A stretch of 47,474 bases of DNA from Elusimicrobiota bacterium (GCA_016218495.1 JACRDU010000084.1:1-47474); one strand, 5' to 3'. Positions 23,728-32,325 are shown, counted from the stretch's first letter. A program made the numbers and translations. The notes: generated by a model from the sequence alone, not told the origin.

Positions 23728-24654
23728 CTAGTTCTGAGCCGGCCTCGTCTTCGTGACGGCGGCCATGGCCATCGAGATGACGCCGGCGATGTCGGCGGTG
23801 TTCGCCGGAAGGATCATCGTCGTGCTCTCCTTGGCCAGCTCGCCGAACTGCTGGATGTACTGCTCGGCGACGCGCAGCTGGACCGCCTCGGCCCCGCCGG
23901 GCTGCTGGATGGTCGAGGCGACCTTCTTCAGCCCTTCCGCGGTGGCGGTGGCGATGGCCAGGATGGCCTCGGCGTTGCCGTGCGCCTCGTTGATCTGGCG
24001 CTGCTTGGAGGCCTCCGAGGCCTTGATGACCTGCTGCTTCTGGCCTTCCGCGGAGTTGATGGCGGCGTCGCGCTCGCCTTCGGAGGTCAGGATGACGGCG
24101 CGCTTCTCGCGCTCGGCCCGCATCTGCTTCTCCATGGCGTTGAGCACGTCCTTGGGGGGGGTGATGTTCTTGATCTCGTAGCGCAGCACCTTCACGCCCC
24201 AGGACTCCGAGGCCTTGTCGAGCTCTGTGACGACCATGGTGTTGATGGTGGTGCGCTCCTCGAAGGTCTTGTCGAGGTCGATCTTGCCGATCTCGGAGCG
24301 CAGGGTGGTCTGCGCCAGCTGGGCGATGGCGAACACGTAGTCGTTGACCCCGTAGATGGCGCGCTCAGGGTTGATGACCTTCATGTAGAGCACGCCGTCC
24401 ACGTGGACCTGGACGTTGTCGCGCGTGATGCAGATCTGCTCGGGGATGTCGTAGGCCATCTCCTTGAGCGAGATGCGCGCGCGCACCACGTCGAAGAAGG
24501 GGATCAGCACGTGGAAGCCGGCATGCAGGGTGCCCGTGTACTTGCCGAGGCGTTCGACGATGAAGGCGAACTGCTGCGGGACGACGACCGCCGTCTTCGA
24601 CAGCACGATCATTACGAAGAGGGCGAACGCCCCTAGGACTATGATGACTCCCAT
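23728..24654 (-). CDS. SPFH/band 7 (stomatin-like) protein
   Basis: A 308-residue protein: N-terminal membrane helix (IIVLGAFALFVMIVLS), then the SPFH domain (VVVPQQFAFIVERLGKYTGT, PGFHVLIPF-like GFHVLIPFFDVV, ITRDNVQVHVDGVLYMKV), a long coiled coil (MRAEREKRAVILTSEGERDA) and a conserved C-terminal segment (AEQYIQQFGELAKESTTMIL). SPFH proteins form large ring or cage oligomers in the membrane, usually with a partner NfeD protein. Here the nfeD-like gene lies directly upstream with a one-base gap, matching that pairing. Confidence 0.93.
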   Translation of the reverse strand: MGVIIVLGAFALFVMIVLSKTAVVVPQQFAFIVERLGKYTGTLHAGFHVLIPFFDVVRARISLKEMAYDIPEQICITRDNVQVHVDGVLYMKVINPERAIYGVNDYVFAIAQLAQTTLRSEIGKIDLDKTFEERTTINTMVVTELDKASESWGVKVLRYEIKNITPPKDVLNAMEKQMRAEREKRAVILTSEGERDAAINSAEGQKQQVIKASEASKQRQINEAHGNAEAILAIATATAEGLKKVASTIQQPGGAEAVQLRVAEQYIQQFGELAKESTTMILPANTADIAGVISMAMAAVTKTRPAQN

Positions 24655-24655
24655 G

Positions 24656-25105
24656 CTACCTCCCGTTTACGTCTTCGGCGCAGACGCGCAGGGTCAGGCC
24701 GTCCACCCCGAGCACCTTGGCGCGCTGGCCTTTGGCCAGCGCGGCCCGTCCCGTGTTCTCGGCCGACCAGGGGGCTCCGCGGTACTGCGCCTTGCCGCGG
24801 CCCCCGGCCGGGATGTCCTCATCGACGACGACCGTGCCGCCCACCACGTCGGCCAGGCTGTGCTCGAGCTCGTGGGCCGGCTTCATCCCGGCGATGAGGC
24901 GGCGGCGGAACATGGCGAAGCTGGCGGCCGAGACCAGGCCGAACAGGCCCAGCTGGCCCCACAGCGGCCCGGCGACGCCGGCCAGGGCCAGCACGCCCAC
25001 CGTCATGGTGCCCAGGCCGAAGAACAGCAGCACGAAGGTGCCGGCCACGACGACCTCGCTGGCCAGCAGGCCGAAACCGAGGACCAACCAGATCCACCAT
25101 TCCAT
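24656..25105 (-). CDS. NfeD-family membrane protein
   Basis: A 149-residue short-form NfeD: three hydrophobic helices (WIWLVLGFGLLASEVV, TFVLLFFGLGTMTVGVLAL, LFGLVSAASFAMF) followed by an OB-fold domain (GGTVVVDEDIPAGGRGKAQY, AKVLGVDGLTLRV). It partners the SPFH protein encoded next in the operon. The ATG at 25105 gives the typical N-terminus MEWWIWLVLG and lies right behind an extended -10; the frame is open further upstream. Confidence 0.9.
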   Translation of the reverse strand: MEWWIWLVLGFGLLASEVVVAGTFVLLFFGLGTMTVGVLALAGVAGPLWGQLGLFGLVSAASFAMFRRRLIAGMKPAHELEHSLADVVGGTVVVDEDIPAGGRGKAQYRGAPWSAENTGRAALAKGQRAKVLGVDGLTLRVCAEDVNGR

Positions 25106-25111
25106 TTTCGG

Positions 25112-25120
25112 AGTGTAGCA
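25112..25120 (-). promoter_or_regulatory. Extended -10 (TGC-TACACT)
   Basis: On the minus strand TGCTACACT ends 6 bases before the ATG at 25105, predicting a leaderless nfeD-SPFH transcript. Confidence 0.5.
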
Positions 25121-25187
25121 CAATTCTCCGACGGGGGACCCAGACGGATACGGGCCCTCCGGGCGCCTCCTGGGGGCCGGGTGGCCC

Positions 25188-25216
25188 CTGCGCTCCGGGA
25201 GGGACGCCGCTACCCT
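25188..25216 (+). promoter_or_regulatory. Sigma-70 type promoter, predicted leaderless
   Basis: CTGCGC (25188-25193), 17-base spacer, TACCCT (25211-25216), 6 bases, ATG at 25223. The hexamers are weak; spacing matches the pattern. Confidence 0.4.
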
Positions 25217-25222
25217 AGGGTC

Positions 25223-27043
25223 ATGCGGCCCTGGACCCTCACCCTCGTTCTGGCGGCGCTGCCCGTCCATGCGCAGACCGTGCGCACGGCGGCCGTGCGC
25301 GCCCCGGCCTTGCCCGGAGGAGGGAACGCCGCGGCCGCACCGGGCGCGGGCCTGGCGGAGCTGCCCCGGGACCTGTTCCGCTCCCCCGCCGGCGCGGCGA
25401 ACGGCGTCCTCCCGGCTCCGGCCGCCCCCGCCTTGCGCTCCCTGTCGGCCCAGGTGGTGGCCAAGGTCCTCGCCGAGGACCCGGGGGCTTCCGCCTCCCT
25501 GGTCTCATCTCTGGAGGCCGCGCCCTTCCGCCCGGACCTCGGAGACATCGCCGACCCCCAGGCCTGGCTGGCCGAGCGCCTGGGCGAGGCCTTCGTCCCC
25601 TATTTCGAGACCTACGCCGCCGAGGTGGGCCATGCCGACGCCGAGGCGGGCATGCGCTTCCTGCTCGGAACGGACCCTTCCGCCGTGGAGACGCGCCGCG
25701 GCCTGGGCCGCGTGCTGCGCGCGGGCTCGGCCCGTTCCGAGTCCTGGACCTACCTCTATCGCGACGCCAAGCTGTGGCAGAAGCGCCTCGAGGAGTACCT
25801 GGACGGGCGCATCGCCGAGAAGCGCGGGGGTTCGCGGGACCTGCACATCCAGTCGGTGGGCGCGGCCTACGGCGCCGAGCCCTACACCTTGGCCATGCTC
25901 ACCGAGGACGCGCTCAAACGCGCCGGCGAGGACCCCAAGGCCTGGTCGGTGCGCATCGACGCGGCGGACCTGAGCCTGATGAGCCTGATTTCAGCGCGCG
26001 AGGGGTACTACCGCGACCCGCAGGGAAACGGCCGCTACTTCATCCCGCCCTCCACCGACGCGGCGCTCAAGCGCGAGCGCGAGGCTGGGCGCCTGCTGCC
26101 CACCCGGGCGCCGGGACTCTACCGCCTGCGGCCCGACCTGCGCGAATGGGTGCGGCCGCTCTACCTGGACCTCAACGACCCGCGCCAGCACCGCGCCCTG
26201 ACAGCCCGGACGCCGGACGTGGTCTTCGCGAACTATGTGCTCACCCACCTGCGCCTGGGTCCGGCGGTGCGCCTGGCCGAGCACTGGCTCTCGGGCCTGT
26301 GGTCGGACCACGGCTTCCTCGGCATGGCGCAGACCCTGGTGGCGGAAGTCTCCAAAGGGGGCGGCCTGACCGCCAAGGGCAAGCTCGGCGGCGAAGGCTC
26401 CTTCCTGCGCCGCGTCTCCTTGACGGTAGGCGCTATCGGCGCGGCGTACGCGGGGGAATCCTCCGAGCCCTGGGCGCGCCTGCGCGACTTTCTCTTCGCG
26501 AACCGTTCCGGGGCCGCGAGGGCGGCCCGGCGCGCCACTGCCGCCTACCGTGAGAGCATCCGCAAGGACCCCTTCCACGCCGAAGCCCTGGAGCCGGCCG
26601 CCCTGGCGGCGCTGGAGCGCCTGGCCGCGGCCCACGGCGTGCGCGCGGAACTGACCACCTCGGATTCCATCGCCGTCGGGATGACGCGCGACGGCGCCGT
26701 GGCGGTGGGGGTGGGGATGCTCCTCCCTTCGGCAGGCTCCCTCGAACGGCGCCTGGCCCTGCTCGAGCGCCTGTTCCCGGCCTACGCGGCCAAGGCGGAG
26801 AAGAGCCCGCGCGGTCCCCCGGCGGCCTTCAGCGACCCGCGCTTCGGCGAGGGGACGGTCTCCATCTTCGGCACCGCGGTGGAGGGGGCCCGCCTCAAGG
26901 CGGCCGTCTTCCCGGACGGCCCGCGCCTCCTGTGGCTGGTGCCGGGGCGGCTCGCCCCCATCAGCGACGCATATGTCGACGAACAGCCCCCGGCGCCGCC
27001 GCGGCCGCCTTCAAGCGGCGGCGGCATCACCGTCCGCTTCTGA
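25223..27043 (+). CDS. Protein with signal peptide and CheR-like methyltransferase domain
   Basis: A 606-residue protein with an N-terminal signal peptide (TLTLVLAALPVHAQ) and an Ala/Pro-rich stretch. The middle matches the CheR chemotaxis methyltransferase core: SWTYLYRDAKLW (CheR: FFRD-type), VGAAYGAEPYTLAMLTED near residue 215 (CheR: CSTGEEPYSLAM), VRIDAADLS (ATDIS) and VVFANYVLTHL (FCRNVLIYF). The first half of the Gly motif is changed (AAYGAEPY), so SAM binding is uncertain. About 240 further C-terminal residues are of unknown type and end in a Pro/Gly tail. A secreted CheR domain is odd because SAM is cytosolic; either the leader is not cleaved or exported, or the fold has another role. 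Confidence 0.72.
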   Translation: MRPWTLTLVLAALPVHAQTVRTAAVRAPALPGGGNAAAAPGAGLAELPRDLFRSPAGAANGVLPAPAAPALRSLSAQVVAKVLAEDPGASASLVSSLEAAPFRPDLGDIADPQAWLAERLGEAFVPYFETYAAEVGHADAEAGMRFLLGTDPSAVETRRGLGRVLRAGSARSESWTYLYRDAKLWQKRLEEYLDGRIAEKRGGSRDLHIQSVGAAYGAEPYTLAMLTEDALKRAGEDPKAWSVRIDAADLSLMSLISAREGYYRDPQGNGRYFIPPSTDAALKREREAGRLLPTRAPGLYRLRPDLREWVRPLYLDLNDPRQHRALTARTPDVVFANYVLTHLRLGPAVRLAEHWLSGLWSDHGFLGMAQTLVAEVSKGGGLTAKGKLGGEGSFLRRVSLTVGAIGAAYAGESSEPWARLRDFLFANRSGAARAARRATAAYRESIRKDPFHAEALEPAALAALERLAAAHGVRAELTTSDSIAVGMTRDGAVAVGVGMLLPSAGSLERRLALLERLFPAYAAKAEKSPRGPPAAFSDPRFGEGTVSIFGTAVEGARLKAAVFPDGPRLLWLVPGRLAPISDAYVDEQPPAPPRPPSSGGGITVRF

Positions 27044-27053
27044 CGCCGTCATG

Positions 27054-27062
27054 TGTTAGAAT
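27054..27062 (+). promoter_or_regulatory. Extended -10 (TGT-TAGAAT) for the tRNA gene
   Basis: TGTTAGAAT ends 8 bases before the mature tRNA 5' end, so the primary transcript would need little or no 5' trimming. Confidence 0.5.
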
Positions 27063-27070
27063 AGCGGCAC

Positions 27071-27145
27071 GCGCCCGTGGTGAAATGGATATCACAGCAG
27101 CCTCCGGAGCTGCGGGTCAAGGTTCGATTCCTTGCGGGCGCACCA
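27071..27145 (+). tRNA. tRNA-Arg (anticodon CCG)
   Basis: Full cloverleaf: acceptor stem GCGCCCG/CGGGCGC, anticodon stem GCAGC/GCTGC (27097-27101, 27109-27113), loop CTCCGGA with anticodon CCG at 27104-27106, T arm with GGTTCGATTCC, discriminator A and encoded CCA (27143-27145). It reads CGG arginine codons. It is followed by a terminator-like hairpin. Confidence 0.96.
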
Positions 27146-27156
27146 CTTTCCTAGCA

Positions 27157-27179
27157 CTGGGCGCCGCCTGAGCGCCCAG
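27157..27179 (+). terminator. Terminator-like hairpin after the tRNA
   Basis: CTGGGCGC (27157-27164), 7-base loop, GCGCCCAG (27172-27179). No clear T tract. Confidence 0.5.
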
Positions 27180-27182
27180 CAC

Positions 27183-27202
27183 AGCGCCGCATCCGCGGCG
27201 CT
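27183..27202 (-). terminator. Hairpin at the end of the TPR gene
   Basis: AGCGCCGC, 4-base loop, GCGGCGCT; it touches the stop codon of the minus-strand TPR gene and faces the tRNA terminator. Perfect 8-bp stem. Confidence 0.45.
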
Positions 27203-28091
27203 AGCAGTTTGACAGCCTCTCCTGCGCCTCGGCGACCTGCTCCTCCATCCCGGGCGGCGCGATGTTGATGAAACGCTGGAAGCACTCCCGGGCCTGGGCT
27301 GCGTCCCCAATGCGCTGACAGGCCAGCCCCTTGTTGAAGACGGCGGCCGGCAGCACCTTGCTCAGGCGCAGCGCCTGGTCGAAGCACACCACGGCCTCGC
27401 TCCAGCGCTCCAGCGCGTTCAGGGAGTTGCCCTTGTTGACCCAGGCCCCGGCGTCGGCGGGGTCGGCGTCCACGGCCCGGTCGAAGGCGGCCAGGGCGGT
27501 CTCGAAGTCGCCCTGGCCCACATGGTTCAAGCCGATGAGGGTCCAGGCCGCGGAGTCCTTGGGCTTGCCGCCCACGGCGGCCAGAAGGCATTCGTTGGAC
27601 TCCCTAGGGCGTCCCAGCTCGTGGAGCTTGATACCCAGGCGCCGCGCCGCCTCGGGGTCGTCAGGGCGCACCCGGACGGCCTCGGCATAGGCGCGCGCGG
27701 CCTCGGCCTTGCGCCCGGTCTCCTCTTCGCACTCGCCTAGGGCGATCCAGGCGTCGAAGAGGGTGGGGTCGATGGACAGTCCGGCCCGGAACGCCTCGGC
27801 GGCCTCCGCGGAGCGGCCGACGTTGCCCAGGGCCGCTCCTTTATTGAGCCAGGCCGGCGCCAGGCGGGGGTCCAGCGCCAGCGCGCGCTCGGCGCTGACC
27901 AGGGCCTTATCCCAGCGCCCCAGCTGCCCAAGGCAGGAGGAGTGCCACAGCCAGGCCTCGGCGTGGGAGGGGGCTACGGCCAGCAGGTCGGCGTAGGCCG
28001 CCTCGGCCTCGGGCCAGAGGCCCTCCTCGAAGTAGTAGCGGGCCTCTTCGGCGAGGAACTCGGGCGTCTTCGGAGCGTCCTTGCCGAACAT
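27201..28091 (-). CDS. TPR protein
   Basis: A 296-residue soluble protein made almost wholly of about seven tetratricopeptide repeats of 34 residues (for example ALVSAERALALDPRLAPAWL, AFRAGLSIDPTLFDAWIALG, AFDRAVDADPADAGAWVNKG). No signal peptide, so cytoplasmic. Probably a protein-interaction scaffold; partner unknown. Its gene converges on the tRNA and has its own promoter. Confidence 0.9.
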   Translation of the reverse strand: MFGKDAPKTPEFLAEEARYYFEEGLWPEAEAAYADLLAVAPSHAEAWLWHSSCLGQLGRWDKALVSAERALALDPRLAPAWLNKGAALGNVGRSAEAAEAFRAGLSIDPTLFDAWIALGECEEETGRKAEAARAYAEAVRVRPDDPEAARRLGIKLHELGRPRESNECLLAAVGGKPKDSAAWTLIGLNHVGQGDFETALAAFDRAVDADPADAGAWVNKGNSLNALERWSEAVVCFDQALRLSKVLPAAVFNKGLACQRIGDAAQARECFQRFINIAPPGMEEQVAEAQERLSNC

Positions 28092-28097
28092 GCTCAG

Positions 28098-28126
28098 AGT
28101 ATAGGCGCTGCGGGGCGCGGAGTCCA
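28098..28126 (-). promoter_or_regulatory. Sigma-70 type promoter, predicted leaderless
   Basis: Minus strand: TGGACT (28126-28121), 17-base spacer, TATACT (28103-28098), 6 bases, ATG at 28091. Confidence 0.6.
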
Positions 28127-28127
28127 G

Positions 28128-28144
28128 CTAGGCCTTTGGTCCTA
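28128..28144 (+). repeat. 17-bp palindromic motif, copy 2
   Basis: CTAGGCCTTTGGTCCTA, 16 of 17 bases identical to 4081-4097. It lies in the divergent gap between a TPR gene and a secreted coiled-coil protein gene. The sequence just before the two downstream start codons is also alike (GGGCCCTTCGGGCG against GGGACTTTCGGGTG). Confidence 0.5.
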
Positions 28145-28187
28145 GGCCGGCCTGGGCCCCTACGCCCTGGCTCATGGGACTTTCGGG

Positions 28188-28196
28188 TGCTCTAAT
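28188..28196 (+). promoter_or_regulatory. Extended -10 (TGC-TCTAAT)
   Basis: TGCTCTAAT ends 6 bases before the ATG at 28203. A CTGGCT lies 18 bases upstream of the hexamer. Confidence 0.45.
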
Positions 28197-28202
28197 GGGG
28201 GC

Positions 28203-29531
28203 ATGACCAAGACTCTGCTGCTCGCCGCCCTCGTCGCCGCCGTCCCCGCCGCCGCTCAAGACCGGGCGGGCGGCGATTTGGACCGCGGCGTGCCCTCCGT
28301 CGACGCGTCGCCGGAGGTCCTGGGCGCTTACCTGCGCCTCGGCGAAGACGGCAAGGACCTGGCCAAGCTGGTCGAGCACCTCCACAAGCGCATCAAGGGA
28401 GGGGACAGCGTCTTGGGCCTCGACCAGGCCCTGGGCGCCGCCGACGCCAGGTTCACCAAGCAGGGCGGGGCCGACAGCATCCAGAAGTCGCTCCTTTTCA
28501 ACGGGCGCGAGGCGCGCGAGGGGCTCAAAGAGGCCTACTCGATGCTGAAGGATTACGCAGAGAAGTTGGGGAAGGTCAAGGAGCTGGAGAGGGCCGCCGA
28601 CGGGCGCCTCAAGGGAGTCCACTCCGCCCTGGCCGACGCCGCGTCGCGCATCAAGAAGGCCGACGACGAGGTGCGCCGCTACGCCGATGGGATGCAGGTC
28701 TCTGAGCCCGCCTCGGCCGGCGGGGACCCGCAGGCCGGGCAGCTCTCGGCGCTCGAGCCGCAGGAGCAGGAGCTGGCCGACATCAAGGAGATGCTCGATC
28801 TGTGCAAGGACGCGCTCAACGAGCTCGATGGGAAGCTCGACGGCATCGACGCGCTCAAGGCGAAGGTGGAACGGCACGGCGAGAAGGCCGGGATGCTCGA
28901 CAAGGGCGCGGGCGCCGTCCTCAGCGTCAGCCTGACCGGCAAGGGCTCGCAGGCCGCCGGCGGGACCTCCAAGGACATCATCGCCGACTCCCTCGCCACC
29001 ATGAAGCGGGCGGCGGACCTCGGCAAGAAGGTGCGGGGCGTGATGCAGGGCATCGTGGAGCGCACCGCGCTCTCGGCCGAGAAGGCCCGCGAAGCGGACA
29101 AGGCCCTGACCGAGGCGAAGGGCAAGTCGCTCGCCGCGCTGGCCGGAGCCGAGGAGCGCCACCAGGAATTCCCCGCGCTGCGCGCGGAGTGGGACAACAA
29201 CCCTCAGGAGGCCGAGGCCCGCGCCGGGAAGCTCAAGTCGCAGACGCAGGGCGAGGGCGCGGCCGCGGCCGCGGCCGGCGCCGCGGCCGGGGCCCAGGCG
29301 GCCGCCGCGAAGGCGGCGGGGGCGACCTGCGCCTGCGCCAAGAACAAGGCCACGAAGGCCGTGGGGGAGCCGGCGAAGCTCGAGTCCCTGAAGAAGCTCG
29401 GGGAGCTGGCGCTCAACACCCCGGTCCAGGACGGCTCCGCTCCCGTGGGGGGCGCCTCCTCGAAGCGCCTCGACACGACGAAGATGAAGAGCCTGCTCAA
29501 GAGCGCGTCCTTCGACGGCCGCCGCCGCTGA
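28203..29531 (+). CDS. Secreted alpha-helical/coiled-coil protein
   Basis: A 442-residue protein with a signal peptide (TLLLAALVAAVPAAAQ). The rest is highly charged, mostly helical with long heptad-like stretches (EAYSMLKDYAEKLGKVKELE, IKEMLDLCKDALNELDGKLD), an Ala-rich segment near residue 355 and a CACAK motif. I recognise no family. The stop codon directly abuts that of the convergent alaS gene (TGATCA), leaving no intergenic space. Confidence 0.72.
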   Translation: MTKTLLLAALVAAVPAAAQDRAGGDLDRGVPSVDASPEVLGAYLRLGEDGKDLAKLVEHLHKRIKGGDSVLGLDQALGAADARFTKQGGADSIQKSLLFNGREAREGLKEAYSMLKDYAEKLGKVKELERAADGRLKGVHSALADAASRIKKADDEVRRYADGMQVSEPASAGGDPQAGQLSALEPQEQELADIKEMLDLCKDALNELDGKLDGIDALKAKVERHGEKAGMLDKGAGAVLSVSLTGKGSQAAGGTSKDIIADSLATMKRAADLGKKVRGVMQGIVERTALSAEKAREADKALTEAKGKSLAALAGAEERHQEFPALRAEWDNNPQEAEARAGKLKSQTQGEGAAAAAAGAAAGAQAAAAKAAGATCACAKNKATKAVGEPAKLESLKKLGELALNTPVQDGSAPVGGASSKRLDTTKMKSLLKSASFDGRRR

Positions 29532-32297
29532 TCAGGGCTTGGACAGCTCCTTCACCTTGTTGACCAGCTCGTCCCAGTCGTAGTCCGGCCCTCCGCCCTG
29601 GGCGAAGTCCGGGCGCCCGCCCGCCTTGCCGCCCTGCAGCTGGGCTATGGCCTTGGCGATGTTCCCGGCGTGGATTCCCGAGCCCACCAGGTCCTGGGTG
29701 ACCGCCACCACGAAGGACAGCTTGTGGGCGTCGAAGGAGCCCAGGAACACCACCCCGGAGCCCAGCTCGCGCTTGAGGCGGTCGGAGATCTCGCGCAGGG
29801 TCTGCGGTTCGGCCGCGTCGAACTTCTGCACGGCCAGCTTGCGGTCGCCCAGGTCCAGTGTCACGCGGCCGTGCTCGGCCTGCTGCAGCAACGCCTCCCT
29901 CTTGTACTGGGAGAGCTGGGCCTCCAGGCTCTTCTCGAGTTCCTTGAGCTCGCCGAGGTGCCGGCGCACCGCGTCGATGGGCGCGGAATCCGGGTCCGGG
30001 ATGTCGGTCAGGACGCTCTTGTAGGGCTTGCCGGTCACGGACTGGATCTTCGAGGTCAGCTCGATGAACCGGAAGATGGCGCCCGACAGCGCGGCGCGCA
30101 CCTCGGCCTCCTCGCGCTTGGCGAGCTCTTCGAGCGCCGGGCCGGCCACCGCTTCGATGCGCCGGATGCCGGAGGCCACCGAGCTCTCCTTGACGACCTT
30201 GAAGCTCTGGATCTCCCCGGTGCGCGCGACATGGGTGCCGCCGCACAGCTCCAGGCTGAAGCGGTCCATCGGGTCTTCCCAACCCTTCTTGCCGATGAGG
30301 ATGAAGCGGGGCTTGTCCCCGTATTTCTCGCCGAGCAGCATCACGGCGCCGAAGGCCTTCACGTCCTCGGCGGGGCGCTCCATCGCCTCGACGGGCAGGT
30401 CGGCGGCTATGGCCTCGTTGACGAGGGACTCGACCGTGGAGAGCTCCGCGGCGCTCAGCGGCTTGGGGTGCGTGAAGTCGAAGCGCAGCCGGTCGGAGGA
30501 GACGAAGGACCCGGCCTGGCGCACGTTGGTCCCCAGCACGCGGCGCAGGGCCTCGTTGAGCAGGTGGGTGGCGGTGTGGTGATAGGCCGTCGTGCGGCGG
30601 GACTGCATGGCCACGCGCGCGCGCAGGCGCATCCCGATGCGCAGGGTCCGCCGCGCCGTCACGCGGTGCGCGATGACCTCGGGCAGCGGGCGCTGGGTGT
30701 CGAGCACCTCGGCCAGCATGCGCTCGTCGCTGACGTCGTCGATGAAGGCGCCCAGGTCGCCGGTCTGGCCTCCGCCTTCCGGATAGAACGGCGTGCGCAG
30801 CAGCACGACCTCGCCCTCGTCGCCCGGGGCCAGCTCCTTGGCGGCTTCGATGCGCAGGGCGCCGTCGGCCTTCGCGTACTTCAGGATGGCGACGACCTTG
30901 GTCAGCTCCTCGAGCTTCTTGTAGCCGGAGAACTCGCAGCGCAGGCCCGGGGTCTCGTTGAGCACCGCCCGATACGGGGTGGCGCGCAGTTCGGGGGCCA
31001 CGGCCCGCTCGGTCTTCGAGACGGCGCGCGCCGCCTCCTGCGCCTCGGAGATGCCGGCCTCGTCGATGGCGACCCCATGGCGGGCGCAGATCTCCTTGGT
31101 CAGCTCGATGGGGAAGCCGTAGGTGTCGTAGAGCTTGAAGACGGCCTTCCCCGGCAGGTACTTGGGCCCGGAGGACAGCAGTTCCTGCAGCTCGCGCTCC
31201 CCGGCCTCGAGGGTCTCCAGGAACCGGCTCTCCTCGGCCTTCAGGGTCTCGCTGACCTGGTCCCGCGCCGCGGCCAGTTCGGGGTACTGCTTGGCGAAGA
31301 TGGACAGCGCGGGGCCGACCAGCAGGTGCAGGAAGGGGTCCTTGGCCCCGAGCAGCCTCCCGTAGCGGGACGCGCGGCGGATGAGGCGGCGCAGCACGTA
31401 GCCGCGCTCGACGTTGGAGGGGATGATGCCTTCGGAGGAGAGCATCACCGCGGCCCGGACATGGTCCGAGATGATGCGGTAGGCCATCACCACCTCCGCT
31501 TCGGAGGGGGCGGAGGCGCCCTTGAAGTCCGGGGCGGGGATGCCGATGGCGTCGGCGGCGGCCTTGCGGATGGGGTCGAACAGGGAGGTCTGGAACGGGC
31601 TGGCCTTGCCCTCGACCACCATGGTCAGGCGTTCCAGCCCCATGCCGGTATCGATGTTCTTCTTCGGGAGGGGCTTGAGCGCGCCGCCGGGCTGGCGGTC
31701 GAACTGCATGAACACGAGGTTCCAGATTTCGAGGAAGCGGTCTCCGTCGCCGCCGACGACGTCGTTGGGGCCGGAGCCGAACTCGGGGCCGAGGTCGTAG
31801 TAGACCTCGGAGCAGGGGCCGCAGGGGCCGGTGGGGCCCATCGCCCAGAAATTGGTGTCGGCTCCGAGGCGGACGGCCTTGTGCGGGACGCCCAGCTTGT
31901 TCCAGAGGGTTTCGGCCTCGGCGTCCTCCTCGAACACGGTCGGGTGCAGCCGCGCGGGGTCGAGCCCGGCCTGGTTGGTGAGGAAGTCCCAGCAGAAGGC
32001 GATGGCGTCTTCCTTGAAATAGTCGCCGAAGGAGAAGTTCCCGAGCATCTCGAAGAAGGTCAGGTGGCGGATGGTCTGGCCCACGCGGTCGATGTCGGTG
32101 GTGCGGAAGCACTTCTGGCAGGAGGTGGCGCGGTCGATGCCGGACTTCTGTCCCAGGAAATAGGGTTTGAAGGGGACCATCCCCGCGGCGGTGAACAGCA
32201 GGCTGGGGTCGCCTTCGGGGACGAGGGGGGATGAGGCCGTCACATGGTGCGCCTTGCGGTCGAAATAGGTCAGGAACTTCTCTCGGAGGTCGCTCAC
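29532..32297 (-). CDS. alaS: Alanine--tRNA ligase
   Basis: Charges tRNA-Ala. The 921-residue length is slightly above the usual 875. The class II catalytic domain starts at LREKFLTYFDRKAHHVTASS with SLLFTAAGMVPFKPYFLG. The editing domain has HHTATHLL near residue 572 and CGGTHV near 682, which together bind zinc. The C-Ala domain contains the Gly-rich GGGKAGGRPDFAQGGG-like segment near the end (GGKAGGRPDFAQGG). Start is a GTG directly behind a TAGAAT; no Shine-Dalgarno site. Confidence 0.97.
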   Translation of the reverse strand: MSDLREKFLTYFDRKAHHVTASSPLVPEGDPSLLFTAAGMVPFKPYFLGQKSGIDRATSCQKCFRTTDIDRVGQTIRHLTFFEMLGNFSFGDYFKEDAIAFCWDFLTNQAGLDPARLHPTVFEEDAEAETLWNKLGVPHKAVRLGADTNFWAMGPTGPCGPCSEVYYDLGPEFGSGPNDVVGGDGDRFLEIWNLVFMQFDRQPGGALKPLPKKNIDTGMGLERLTMVVEGKASPFQTSLFDPIRKAAADAIGIPAPDFKGASAPSEAEVVMAYRIISDHVRAAVMLSSEGIIPSNVERGYVLRRLIRRASRYGRLLGAKDPFLHLLVGPALSIFAKQYPELAAARDQVSETLKAEESRFLETLEAGERELQELLSSGPKYLPGKAVFKLYDTYGFPIELTKEICARHGVAIDEAGISEAQEAARAVSKTERAVAPELRATPYRAVLNETPGLRCEFSGYKKLEELTKVVAILKYAKADGALRIEAAKELAPGDEGEVVLLRTPFYPEGGGQTGDLGAFIDDVSDERMLAEVLDTQRPLPEVIAHRVTARRTLRIGMRLRARVAMQSRRTTAYHHTATHLLNEALRRVLGTNVRQAGSFVSSDRLRFDFTHPKPLSAAELSTVESLVNEAIAADLPVEAMERPAEDVKAFGAVMLLGEKYGDKPRFILIGKKGWEDPMDRFSLELCGGTHVARTGEIQSFKVVKESSVASGIRRIEAVAGPALEELAKREEAEVRAALSGAIFRFIELTSKIQSVTGKPYKSVLTDIPDPDSAPIDAVRRHLGELKELEKSLEAQLSQYKREALLQQAEHGRVTLDLGDRKLAVQKFDAAEPQTLREISDRLKRELGSGVVFLGSFDAHKLSFVVAVTQDLVGSGIHAGNIAKAIAQLQGGKAGGRPDFAQGGGPDYDWDELVNKVKELSKP

Positions 32298-32301
32298 GGC
32301 C

Positions 32302-32325
32302 GGATTCTACCAAATGATAGAATCC
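32302..32325. promoter_or_regulatory. Divergent, back-to-back -10 elements in a palindrome
   Basis: GGATTCTA (32302-32309) and TAGAATCC (32318-32325) are perfect inverted repeats 8 bases apart. Each contains TAGAAT 7 bases before a start codon (GTG 32297 of alaS; ATG 32331 of the oxidoreductase), and each has an upstream TGn. Both genes should be leaderless. The symmetric site could also bind a dimeric regulator. Confidence 0.6.

Noticed and set aside
24464-25222. Upstream extension of the CheR-like frame across the SPFH and NfeD genes
   Set aside because: The signal peptide begins at 25223; the upstream part is antisense to well-recognised genes.
27071-27145. tRNA gene as an integration site for a mobile element
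   Set aside because: No integrase gene is nearby and no direct repeat of the tRNA 3' end was noticed downstream.
29670-32234. Very long open frame (854 codons) on the plus strand opposite alaS
   Set aside because: It is antisense to a complete alanyl-tRNA synthetase and has the Gly/Glu/Arg-rich composition expected from GC-rich antisense frames.
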